Below are positions 45,416 to 52,676 of a stretch of 64,000 bases of DNA, piece by piece. Source of the stretch: Candidatus Promineifilum breve (GTDB lineage: Bacteria > Chloroflexota > Anaerolineae > Promineifilales > Promineifilaceae); contig NZ_LN890655.1 of assembly GCF_900066015.1 (NCBI RefSeq), forward strand, positions 3,202,726 through 3,266,725. Reading direction: 5' to 3'. Below the pieces are notes generated by a model. The model worked only from the letters and a program-made list of their open reading frames with translations. It searched no databases and was not told where the DNA came from. A program made the position numbers and the translations under genes. Each line of letters starts with the position of its first letter. The first letter of the stretch is position 1.

Positions 45416-46366
45416 TCATCTGCCTCCCTGCCGGTCAGCCGGCAATGGGGCGGGAGCGAGGAAAACCGCGCCCCTGGCCCCGGCGTTATAATCGGATGGA
45501 ATGATGACGACTTTATCGTCGGGCATCATGGTCGCCGTCAGCGGCGAATTGGCCCGCAAATCGGCCATCGCCCGGCGTAACGGCTGCTCGAAAGCGGCCC
45601 CGGCGCGGGTCACGCCGCCGCCGAGGGCCACTTGCTCCACATCGTAGGTCATTAACAGCAGGTAGACGGCGCGGCTCAGATAGCCGGCGGCGCGTGCGAC
45701 AACACGGCCGGCGTCGGGCTGCCCGGCCGCGGCCAGCGCAAATACCTCGGCCGTCGACGGCCGCCGCTCGGGCATGGCCGTGGCGGCAAAAGCGGCGATG
45801 GCCGGCCCGGCGGCGATGGCTTCCAGGCAGCCGTATTGGCCGCAGCCACAGCGCGGCCCGGCGGAGTCGATCGGTATGTGGCCGATTTCGCCGGCCATGC
45901 CCTGCGCCCCGCGATAGAGCTTGCCGTCGAGCACCAGCCCGGCGGCGATGCCCGTGCCGATGCTGAGATAGGCCAGGCTGCCGATGTCCGACCGGCTGCG
46001 CGCCCAATGGAACGCGCCCAGGGCGGCCACGCGCACGTCGTTTTCCAGCGCCACGGGCACACCCAGCGCTTGCTCCAGCGCGTCGCGCAGCGGGTATGGC
46101 TCGACCAGATTCAGATTGACGGCCATGCGCACTGTGCCGCCGGCCGGGTCGATCAGGCCGGGCACGCCCGCGCCGACGGCCAATAGTTGCCGGCCCGGCT
46201 CGAGTTGGCCCAGCGCTTGCCGCACCGTGGCGACGATGCCGGCCACCAGGCGCGCCGGCGAGGCCACGTCGGTCGGCCGGGTCACTTCAACGAGTGGCCC
46301 CGTCCCATCGGCGACCAGGGCCGCCGTCTTCGTGCCGCCGATGTCCAGCCCGACACGCACGTTCAT
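45416..46366 (-). CDS. ROK-family sugar kinase (N-acetylglucosamine kinase/glucokinase type)
   Basis: 316 residues. The phosphate loop GLDIGGTKTAAL, ENDVRVAALG with the catalytic Asp, the GEIGHIPI motif and the zinc-binding CGCGQYGCLEA are all intact, so this is an active-looking kinase. Position in the nag gene run suggests GlcNAc as substrate, with GlcN or glucose as alternatives. It overlaps the regulator gene upstream by 4 nt and lies in an operon with the solute-binding lipoprotein. Confidence 0.9.
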   Translation of the reverse strand: MNVRVGLDIGGTKTAALVADGTGPLVEVTRPTDVASPARLVAGIVATVRQALGQLEPGRQLLAVGAGVPGLIDPAGGTVRMAVNLNLVEPYPLRDALEQALGVPVALENDVRVAALGAFHWARSRSDIGSLAYLSIGTGIAAGLVLDGKLYRGAQGMAGEIGHIPIDSAGPRCGCGQYGCLEAIAAGPAIAAFAATAMPERRPSTAEVFALAAAGQPDAGRVVARAAGYLSRAVYLLLMTYDVEQVALGGGVTRAGAAFEQPLRRAMADLRANSPLTATMMPDDKVVIIPSDYNAGARGAVFLAPAPLPADRQGGR

Positions 46367-47544
46367 ACCACCCCCAGTTCGCGGTGGAGCAGCAGGGCCG
46401 AACAGCCCAGGGTCACGATGTCGGCCAGACGGCCGTCGGCCAGCGACGTGAAGCGCACGGTCGTCGCCTCGGCCATGGCCGGCAGCACCCGCTGGTGCAT
46501 CTCGGCATTCACGGCGTCGAGCAATAGCCCGCCCAGATCGCTGACCCGCCCGGCCAGGACGATGTGGTGGATGTTATACGCCCCTACCAGATGGGCGACG
46601 GCCGCGCCCAAATGCCGCCCGGCGGCCACGGCCACGTCAACGGCGACCGGATCGTGGGCCTTCACAGCCTGTATAAACGCGGGCCAGGTGGGCACGCTGT
46701 CGCCGGCCAGCACCGATCCGGTGCGGTCGGCCGCGGCGGCATTTTTGAGGATGGCCCGCACGCTGCTGGTCGTCTCCAGACAGCCGCGATTGCCGCAGGT
46801 GCACAGGTCGCCGGCCGGATCGACGACGACGTGGCCGATTTCGCCCGCGCCAAAGCCGTCGCCATAGAACGGCCGGCCGCCGAGGATGACGCCGGCGCCG
46901 ATGCCCCGGCCGATGCGGATGGCGATGAGGTTGGCGCTGGGCGGCGGGTCGCCGTAGGTATATTCGGCCAGCGCGGCCATGTGGCTGTCATTGGCGACGT
47001 GGACGGGGCGGCCGAAGCGCTCTTCCAGCCGCTCGCGCAGGGGCAGATCGACCCAGCCGAGGTTGACCGCCCGCCGGACGATGCCTTGCTGCGGGTCAAC
47101 CAGACCGGGTGTGGCGACGCCGAAACCGAGCAGCGGCGTGGCGGTAGGGGTCAGCAGCGGTTCCACCAGCCGATATACGGCGTCGAGCGCCGCGTCGCCG
47201 CGCAGGCCGGCGGCGGGCAGGCCGACGCGGGTGGTGATGCCGCCGCTGAGGTTCAGGCGGGCGGCGCGGAATTCGTCGCCGCTCAAATCGACGGCGATCA
47301 GGTGGCGGCCGTCGTCGTTGATGGCTAACAGGGTGGGGCGCTTGCCGCCGGCCGATGGCCCGGGGCCGATCTCGCTGACCAGGGCGCTCTCCAGCAGGCC
47401 GGCAACGATGGCCGAGACCGTGGGCCGGGTCAGGCCGGTGCTGCGAGCCAGGTCGGCGCGGCTCACCTGACCGTTGCCGTAGATCGTCTTGAGGACGAGA
47501 CGGCTATTGTGATCCTTGGATTGCCGGCGGGTGGCCTTTTCCAT
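46363..47544 (-). CDS. ROK-family transcriptional regulator (NagC/XylR type)
   Basis: A 393-residue repressor. Residues ~20-65 form a winged-helix (GQVSRADLARSTGLTRPTVSAIVAGLL), followed by a ROK domain with AVDLSGDEFRAARL, DSHMAALAEYTYG, GEIGHVVVDPAGD and a zinc site CTCGNRGCLE. The phosphate loop deviates from the kinase pattern, as expected of a non-catalytic regulator. It is the promoter-proximal gene of the kinase, lipoprotein and nagZ/nagA run, so an inducing amino sugar probably relieves repression at the operator 47567-47587. Confidence 0.92.
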   Translation of the reverse strand: MEKATRRQSKDHNSRLVLKTIYGNGQVSRADLARSTGLTRPTVSAIVAGLLESALVSEIGPGPSAGGKRPTLLAINDDGRHLIAVDLSGDEFRAARLNLSGGITTRVGLPAAGLRGDAALDAVYRLVEPLLTPTATPLLGFGVATPGLVDPQQGIVRRAVNLGWVDLPLRERLEERFGRPVHVANDSHMAALAEYTYGDPPPSANLIAIRIGRGIGAGVILGGRPFYGDGFGAGEIGHVVVDPAGDLCTCGNRGCLETTSSVRAILKNAAAADRTGSVLAGDSVPTWPAFIQAVKAHDPVAVDVAVAAGRHLGAAVAHLVGAYNIHHIVLAGRVSDLGGLLLDAVNAEMHQRVLPAMAEATTVRFTSLADGRLADIVTLGCSALLLHRELGVV

Positions 47545-47566
47545 GTTGCCTACGATGCAGTAATAC

Positions 47567-47587
47567 TAAGTTAGTTAATTGAACTTA
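47567..47587. promoter_or_regulatory. Candidate ROK operator
   Basis: TAAGTT, 9 nt, AACTTA form an inverted repeat in an AT-rich stretch 23 bp upstream of the regulator start, just downstream of its -10. Position and symmetry fit autoregulation by the ROK repressor. The AT-rich middle TAGTTAATT is typical of NagC/XylR sites. Confidence 0.55.
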
Positions 47588-47595
47588 CAAAGTGT

Positions 47596-47625
47596 ATCAT
47601 ACATCCAATGCCGGCTGATTGTCAA
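47596..47625 (-). promoter_or_regulatory. Promoter of the ROK/amino-sugar operon
   Basis: On the minus strand TTGACA (47625-47620), an 18-bp spacer and TATGAT (47601-47596). Both hexamers are consensus or one base off. Confidence 0.65.
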
Positions 47626-47668
47626 GAGGGAACATTCATCCAACGGGGTTTCCATTGCTCAATGAATG

Positions 47669-47813
47669 TAGGGCTTTTCCAAAGCTAAAGAACACAGAGC
47701 GCACGGAGAGCGGGCACCGAGAGCGCAGAGGACGCTCACCTCTGTGTGCTCCGTGTCCGCGCTCTGTGTGCTCTGTGTTCTTTGCTCCTTAGCCCGATTT
47801 TGGAATAGCCCTG
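47669..47813. mobile_element. MITE-like element with 10-bp target duplication
   Basis: The direct repeat TCAATGAATG occurs at 47659-47668 and 47814-47823. Between them, the two ends are imperfect inverted repeats: left AGGGCTTTTCCAAA then GCTAA then AGAACACAGAGC; right, inverted, AGGGCTATTCCAAA, GCTAA, AGAACACAGAGC with short indels. The core is the CACAGAG/CACGGAG repeat. No transposase ORF fits within 145 bp, so it is non-autonomous. Confidence 0.68.
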
Positions 47814-47820
47814 TCAATGA

Positions 47821-47848
47821 ATGACCGCGCGGGGCAGAATGGTATAAT
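47821..47848 (+). promoter_or_regulatory. Promoter of the NYN-domain gene
   Basis: ATGACC (47821-47826), 16 nt and a perfect TATAAT (47843-47848) preceded by TGG. The weak -35 overlaps the right copy of the MITE target duplication. The gap 47545-47916 thus holds the two promoters, the operator and the MITE-like element, and no gene. Confidence 0.55.
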
Positions 47849-47916
47849 CCGGTTCGCTGAAAAATAATATGATGACCATAAAACAATACAAGTTGAGTCA
47901 ATAAAAAAATAATCTT

Positions 47917-48768
47917 ATGCACGACACACGATCGATCTCCCGCGTCGGCGTCTACGTTGACACGGCCAATATGTACCGCAATGGTGGTTTTCGGATGCGC
48001 TATGACGTTTTGCGCGAGTTTGCCTGTCGCGATGGAGCGGAGCCGGCCCGCCTCAACGCCTACGTCAGCTTCGACGCCGACCGCGCCCGCGCCGACCCGG
48101 TCTACGAGCGCAGCACCCAGCGCTTCTACTCGCTGCTGCGCGACTTCGGCTACAAGGTGCAGATCAAGGATGTCCGCTGGTATGAGGACGAGAGCGGCAA
48201 ACGGTATGGCAAGGCCAACGCCGATCTCGATCTGGCGGTAGACATGCTGCTGCAATCGGAAAATCTGGACCGGGTGATGCTGGTGACCGGCGACGGCGAC
48301 TTCACCCGCGTGGTCAGCGCCGTGCAGAACCGCGGCTGCCGGGTCGAGGTGGTGGCCCTGGACAACGCCTCGGCCGATCTGCGCCGCGAGGCTGACCTGT
48401 TCATCTCCGGCTTCCTCGTGCCCGAACTGGTGCCGGCCTTCAGCAACGGCGGCCCGCTGGGTGATGAACCGGCCTGGGGCGAGGTGGGTTCGCTGGTGCG
48501 CGGCTCGTGCTACTTCCACAAACTGAACTACGGCTTCATGCGCTTCCTGCGCGTGCCGGGGCCGAAGTTATGGCTGACCGACACCCAGCACCCGGAGTCG
48601 CCCTACGAGACGGCCTACTTCCACGACTCCAATCTGCCCGAGAACGTCGATTCGCAGAACCTGCCCAGCTACAACCACGTCTTCCAGTTCGAGCTGGTCG
48701 AATCGCGCCATCCATCGGGCAAGTTCGAGGCGCGCAACATAGAATTTCTCAGTTGGGTCCCGACGTAA
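47917..48768 (+). CDS. NYN-domain (LabA/DUF88-like) protein
   Basis: A 283-residue protein with an N-terminal PIN-like NYN domain: RVGVYVDTANMYR (Asp15), NAYVSFD, ADLDLAVDMLL (acidic pair) and MLVTGDGDFTRVV supply the metal-binding acidic residues. The last ~110 residues (ARGSCYFHKLNYGFMRF-like region onward, WLTDTQHPESPY, VFQFELVESRHPSGKFEARNI) form a second beta-rich domain reminiscent of an OB/cold-shock fold. Together this suggests an RNA-processing nuclease. There is no Shine-Dalgarno before ATG 47917. tRNA-Asp lies 48 nt downstream. Confidence 0.88.
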   Translation: MHDTRSISRVGVYVDTANMYRNGGFRMRYDVLREFACRDGAEPARLNAYVSFDADRARADPVYERSTQRFYSLLRDFGYKVQIKDVRWYEDESGKRYGKANADLDLAVDMLLQSENLDRVMLVTGDGDFTRVVSAVQNRGCRVEVVALDNASADLRREADLFISGFLVPELVPAFSNGGPLGDEPAWGEVGSLVRGSCYFHKLNYGFMRFLRVPGPKLWLTDTQHPESPYETAYFHDSNLPENVDSQNLPSYNHVFQFELVESRHPSGKFEARNIEFLSWVPT

Positions 48769-48816
48769 TTTTGTTGACACGCCGGGCCACATCTGGTAAT
48801 ATCCTGACTCACGCGT

Positions 48817-48889
48817 GGGGGCGTGGTGTAGCGGTTAACACGTCGGCCTGTCAAGCCGAAGATCGCGGGTTCGATCCCCGTCGCTCCCG
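48817..48889 (+). tRNA. tRNA-Asp (GTC)
   Basis: A 73-nt cloverleaf: acceptor GGGGGCG/CGCTCCC, anticodon stem TCGGC/GCCGA around a CTGTCAA loop with anticodon GTC at 48850-48852, T arm with TTCGATC loop, discriminator G. CCA is not encoded at the 3' end. Confidence 0.96.
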
Positions 48890-48920
48890 TCCAGCCGATG
48901 TAGTCAACTACATAGGCATC

Positions 48921-48955
48921 AAGCCCTTGCCTTTGGCGAGGGCTTTTTCTTTTTT
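48921..48955 (+). terminator. Rho-independent terminator downstream of tRNA-Asp
   Basis: GCCCTTGCC, loop TTT, GGCGAGGGC (one G-U pair) followed by TTTTTCTTTTTT. It ends the tRNA transcript and precedes the convergent permease gene. Confidence 0.85.
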
Positions 48956-48980
48956 CACCGATCCTACATTGTGTAGCTGG

Positions 48981-50141
48981 CTACAGAGCCGGTTCCGCCT
49001 GCTCGATCAGATTCGCCAGCCGGCCCAGGCTACTGGTCACCAGCGGTGGTGGTTCATCCATCGCCTCGACCATTGTCAATACCCTCACTTGCCGTTCCCG
49101 GAGATCTGAAATCCGGTCGGCCGGCCCGGAAACAGGGCGGTTACTGATTAGTCGGGTCCACAGGATTTGGCAGGTGGCCGCCAAAGGCGGGGCCACAATA
49201 ATCCCCAGAAAGCCAAAAGCGTCGGCCAGGGCGATCAGGATCACGACCGTCAGAATCGGGTTATAGTGCCCGCGTTGGAACAGACGTGGTTCGATCCACC
49301 GTTTCAGGGCGATCAGGACAATGCTCGTATAGAGCACAGTCAATAAACCAAGCTGCACACTGGTCAGCAGCCCGACCACTACCGCTACAAACAGAATCAG
49401 AACCGACCCCACCATGGGCACCAGCAGAGCCACCGCGCCGGTCAAGGCCAGCAGTACCGGGTAGGGCGATCCCAGTACCCAATAACCCAAGCCTAAGAGC
49501 AAGCCGGCCAGAAGGCTTTGGATGGCTTCGTTGCGTATATAAGCGCCAATCTCCGGCTCAACCGTCCGCCAGATCGCCCGCACTTGCGCCCGCCGGCCCG
49601 ATGGCAGGAGCGAGAGCCACAGTCGTTCGAAATGAATCCTGTCGATGCTCCAATAAACGCTCAGGAACAGGATGACCATTGCGGCGCTGATCACGCTGAT
49701 GATGTTCTGGGTGAATCCCAGCAGGGTTGGCAGCACAAGCTGCCCCTCATCGCCGGTGATAGCGCCAAAGAGGGCGCTGGGGGACGGCAGCCGCTCATCT
49801 AATAGTTGTTGAAACGACGTGCCCGCTAACCATTGCGGCTGCTGCCATGAATCCTGAACCGACAACTGGTTACCCAACGCTTGAATCTCGCCCGTCGCGG
49901 ACGCGATGCTCCAGACGAGCAGGAGACCAAAGCCGGCCAGCACAACCAGGTAGAGCAGGATTAGGCTCAGGCGACCGGCCAGGCGGCGGCCGCTCAGCCG
50001 CTGCACCAGGGGACGAAGCGCGGCGGCCAGCGCCAGGGAGAAGACGATGTAGACGAGGACCAGGCGGAACTGCCAGGCCAGCATCAGCCCCAGCGCCGTG
50101 ACCATAACGGCCATACCGATGATGAGCAATTGTTTGGTCAT
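48981..50141 (-). CDS. AI-2E family permease
   Basis: A 386-residue membrane protein of the AI-2E/TqsA/PerM family. Eight hydrophobic segments with the large loop between segments 3 and 4 (~85-215) are visible, as are LIGLGYWVLGSPYPVLLALTGAVALLVPMVG-type core features and ILTVVILIALADAFGFLGIIVAPP. The family exports AI-2 or moves other small solutes; the substrate cannot be assigned. Its start overlaps the upstream paralog by 4 nt, forming a two-permease operon. The C-terminus carries ~45 additional polar residues. Confidence 0.88.
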   Translation of the reverse strand: MTKQLLIIGMAVMVTALGLMLAWQFRLVLVYIVFSLALAAALRPLVQRLSGRRLAGRLSLILLYLVVLAGFGLLLVWSIASATGEIQALGNQLSVQDSWQQPQWLAGTSFQQLLDERLPSPSALFGAITGDEGQLVLPTLLGFTQNIISVISAAMVILFLSVYWSIDRIHFERLWLSLLPSGRRAQVRAIWRTVEPEIGAYIRNEAIQSLLAGLLLGLGYWVLGSPYPVLLALTGAVALLVPMVGSVLILFVAVVVGLLTSVQLGLLTVLYTSIVLIALKRWIEPRLFQRGHYNPILTVVILIALADAFGFLGIIVAPPLAATCQILWTRLISNRPVSGPADRISDLRERQVRVLTMVEAMDEPPPLVTSSLGRLANLIEQAEPAL

Positions 50142-51415
50142 AGTGTGCTCATACTCCCCGCCTGCTCCAGCAGCGCGTCGAGGTCAGTGGTAATCGATTC
50201 GATCTCATCCATCACCTGGTCGATCTGCCTAACAGTTTTATCCGAGCCTTCTTTCTTTAGCCGCGCCTGTTTGCGCAAATCCTGTACCAGGTCGCGCGCC
50301 TCATAACGCAAGCGGCCGGCCAGGTCGCGCCCGCTGGGCGCTTCCGACTCCAGCGCGTCCGGCCGAAAGACATAGCGGTCGAGTACCAGTTGGATGATAG
50401 CCGCGGTGGGGATGGCCATGAGCGCGCCGGCAACCCCCAGCAACGAGCTAAAGGCAAATATTGCCAGCAAGGAGACGAAAGGATTGACCCCCACTGCCTT
50501 GCGCATGACACGCGGCACGAGCAAGCTATTCTCCAATTGCTGGATAATCACCGTGGCGACGATTACCCACAGCAGCTTTTCCGGCCCCAGGGATAAGGCC
50601 ACGAGCGCCGCCGGCACAGCTCCCAGGAACGGCCCGACGAGGGGGACGGCTTCCATAAGCCCGGCCACGAGGGCCAGCACCAACACGTAGGGCAGGCCGA
50701 TGAGCAAATAAGCGACGAAAGCCATACCGCCCACCACGAGCATCAGAACGCCCTGGCCCGCGATGTAGGCGCTGACCTTGGTTTCAATGGCCAAAATAAG
50801 CTCGAGGGCGTTTTCACGTTGGGTTTTGGGAACGAGCAGCAACAATGACTTGATATAGCGTGGCCCGTCGAGCGTCCAGTAAAAGGCGATCAGCAGAATG
50901 GCCCCGACCGTCAACAGGATTTGCGAGGCTGAACCAATGTACCCCATCGCCCGGCCGGCTGAGTCCAGTATCTCTTGCCCTGTTTGTTGTAGGGGCGCCT
51001 GGCCGGGCAATAAACTATCGGAGAAGTATTGCCCCAAACGGGCGATGGATGGGTTGGGATTGTTGACCAGCCAGTCGTTCAGGGTTTGAATATAGCCGGG
51101 CGTGGCGGCCACGATCGTCGTCGACTGGGTGACAATTAACGGCACCACCAGCAGAGCGAAGCCGATGAGCAAGCCCAGCAGCAGCAGGTAGATCAGGAGG
51201 ACCCCCGCGTTGCCGGGAAGGCCGCGCCGTTGCAGCCAGACAACAACCGGCCTCAACATCGTGCCCAGCACGATGGCGACAAATAAGGTGAACGCAACCT
51301 GGTTAAAGCGATAAAGGAGCCAAAAGCTCAGCCCCAGGGCGACGAAGACGAGCGTAGCCCGCACGACCCGCCAGAACGTCCAGGTATAGGAAGGTGAAAT
51401 TGAACTGCCCGTCAT
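50138..51415 (-). CDS. AI-2E family permease (paralog)
   Basis: A 425-residue paralog of the adjacent permease, with eight membrane segments, GYIGSASQILLTVGAILLIAFYWTLDGPRYIKSLL in the loop-to-membrane transition (pattern only), and LGVAGALMAIPTAAIIQLVLDRY near the end. The last ~70 residues are charged and helical (DLVQDLRKQARLKKEG, DQVMDEIESITTDLDALL), suggesting a cytosolic coiled coil. It is the first of two translationally coupled permeases. Confidence 0.88.
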   Translation of the reverse strand: MTGSSISPSYTWTFWRVVRATLVFVALGLSFWLLYRFNQVAFTLFVAIVLGTMLRPVVVWLQRRGLPGNAGVLLIYLLLLGLLIGFALLVVPLIVTQSTTIVAATPGYIQTLNDWLVNNPNPSIARLGQYFSDSLLPGQAPLQQTGQEILDSAGRAMGYIGSASQILLTVGAILLIAFYWTLDGPRYIKSLLLLVPKTQRENALELILAIETKVSAYIAGQGVLMLVVGGMAFVAYLLIGLPYVLVLALVAGLMEAVPLVGPFLGAVPAALVALSLGPEKLLWVIVATVIIQQLENSLLVPRVMRKAVGVNPFVSLLAIFAFSSLLGVAGALMAIPTAAIIQLVLDRYVFRPDALESEAPSGRDLAGRLRYEARDLVQDLRKQARLKKEGSDKTVRQIDQVMDEIESITTDLDALLEQAGSMSTL

Positions 51416-51453
51416 CCTATTTCTCCAGGTTGCCCTCTATTTGACGCGATCGC

Positions 51454-51636
51454 TTAGGCGACCCGCCCGCCGTCGTCAGTCCAGACCATCACGGCCCGCC
51501 ATTCGGCGGTGGCGTCAGCCGGAGCGACCGACTTCTTGGCTATATCCTTGCCGTCGGCTTCTCTCTTTCTCAGCCAGAGCAAGAACTTCTCTTTATTCTC
51601 GGTGGCGCCGAGCATGGGAGGGACCTGTTGTTTCAT
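51454..51636 (-). CDS. Small hypothetical protein (60 aa)
   Basis: A 60-residue charged protein (FLLWLRKREADGKDIAKKSV then ADATAEWRAVMVWTDDGGRV). It lies between the permease operon and the YtxH gene on the same strand. AAAGG precedes the ATG at 51636. No family is recognised. Confidence 0.55.
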   Translation of the reverse strand: MKQQVPPMLGATENKEKFLLWLRKREADGKDIAKKSVAPADATAEWRAVMVWTDDGGRVA

Positions 51637-51645
51637 GTTAACCTT

Positions 51646-52005
51646 TTAGCCCTTGACGGCTGTTTTACCGGCATCAACGACGGGGGACCAACGCTCCCGC
51701 TGTTCTTCAACGACTTCCTGGCCGCGTTGCTGCAAATCTTCGGCCCGGTCCTGGATGCCTGTCGTCACCTGCTGTGCTTTGTCACGGACCTGGTGCGCCC
51801 CGCTTTCAATCGTCTTGACATACTCCCGGCGCAAATCCCTGGCCTTCCGCTGTATTTGTACCCGTGTCTTCTCGCCCGACTGCGGTGCCAGCAGCATCAT
51901 CACCACTGCGCCCACCAAAGCCCCGATCAGGCTCCCTAGTAATAGCCCGGCCACGAGGTAGCCTGGACCAGTTTCATGTTGGATCTCTAGATTCGTGTGA
52001 TTCAT
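51646..52005 (-). CDS. YtxH-domain protein
   Basis: A 119-residue protein with one N-terminal membrane segment (GPGYLVAGLLLGSLIGALVGAVVMMLLAPQSGEKTR, pattern cited) ending in the LAPxSGxxTR signature of YtxH-like stress proteins, followed by an amphipathic helical region rich in Glu, Gln and Arg (~45-119). AAAGGA precedes ATG 52005. Family members are often stress-induced and membrane-associated; the molecular role is unknown. Confidence 0.87.
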   Translation of the reverse strand: MNHTNLEIQHETGPGYLVAGLLLGSLIGALVGAVVMMLLAPQSGEKTRVQIQRKARDLRREYVKTIESGAHQVRDKAQQVTTGIQDRAEDLQQRGQEVVEEQRERWSPVVDAGKTAVKG

Positions 52006-52085
52006 TGCGTTTATCCTTTCATCATTTCTTAAAAATTGAGCATCCCGTCAAGCTGCTTGCCCATGAACGGCAGCGCGGCCGCTTT

Positions 52086-52460
52086 TCAAGTAGAGCTATT
52101 GCGGCTAGCGCTCCCGACCGCGGCCCGCAGGCGTTCCGCCACCCGCTCCGGCGGCTCGCCCTGGCTGATAAAGGAGTCCGCCCCGGCCGAGAGCGCGGCC
52201 TGGCGGCGGGCGTCGAACTGGCTGAGCAGGACGATGACCACCGCTGCCGGACATGTGGCGCGCAATTCAACCAGAGAGCTGTTAGTGGGGATCAGGTCCC
52301 AATTCACGACCAGCATGTCGGGTTGCGTCCCCGAAGCCTGGGTCATGGCTGAGAACCAGTCGGCCGCTTCGCCGACTACCTGCATGTTCAAATCCTGCAC
52401 GACCAGCCGGAAGGCTGAGCGGGTGGCGATCTGGCTGTCGGCCAAAAATACACGGGTCAT
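52086..52460 (-). CDS. Degenerate response-regulator receiver protein
   Basis: A 124-residue single receiver domain with the NarL-type pattern but altered catalytic positions: VFLADSQ has one acid instead of the usual pair, the phosphoacceptor position reads PDMLVVNWDLI with Asn53 in place of Asp, and the conserved Lys is Gln (SFISQGEPPERV). No output domain follows. ATG 52460 is chosen over in-frame starts up to 52595. It is probably a phosphorylation-independent interaction module. No cognate kinase lies immediately next to it; a kinase/regulator pair is 3 kb away. Confidence 0.82.
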   Translation of the reverse strand: MTRVFLADSQIATRSAFRLVVQDLNMQVVGEAADWFSAMTQASGTQPDMLVVNWDLIPTNSSLVELRATCPAAVVIVLLSQFDARRQAALSAGADSFISQGEPPERVAERLRAAVGSASRNSST

Positions 52461-52676
52461 ATCATCTCTCGACTTCAGACGACCCAGCCTGCGTCCCCGG
52501 TTGGGCAAGAAGAGACAGGCCGCCTGATGATCCACCCTGCTACTCGCCAGGGAGGCAGGTAGCCGGATGTCCTGTAACATCCGGCTGCCCGTCAAATGTT
52601 CGCCGATGCTGATCCACTCTGCGGCTGACCCTTGCCACCGCGGATGACGACTGCCGGCCGCCTACTCATGCGGCGG

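Noticed and set aside
48898-48980. Attachment site at the 3' end of tRNA-Asp
   Set aside because: A small palindrome (ATGTAGTCAACTACAT) lies there, but no integrase and no repeat of the tRNA end were seen.
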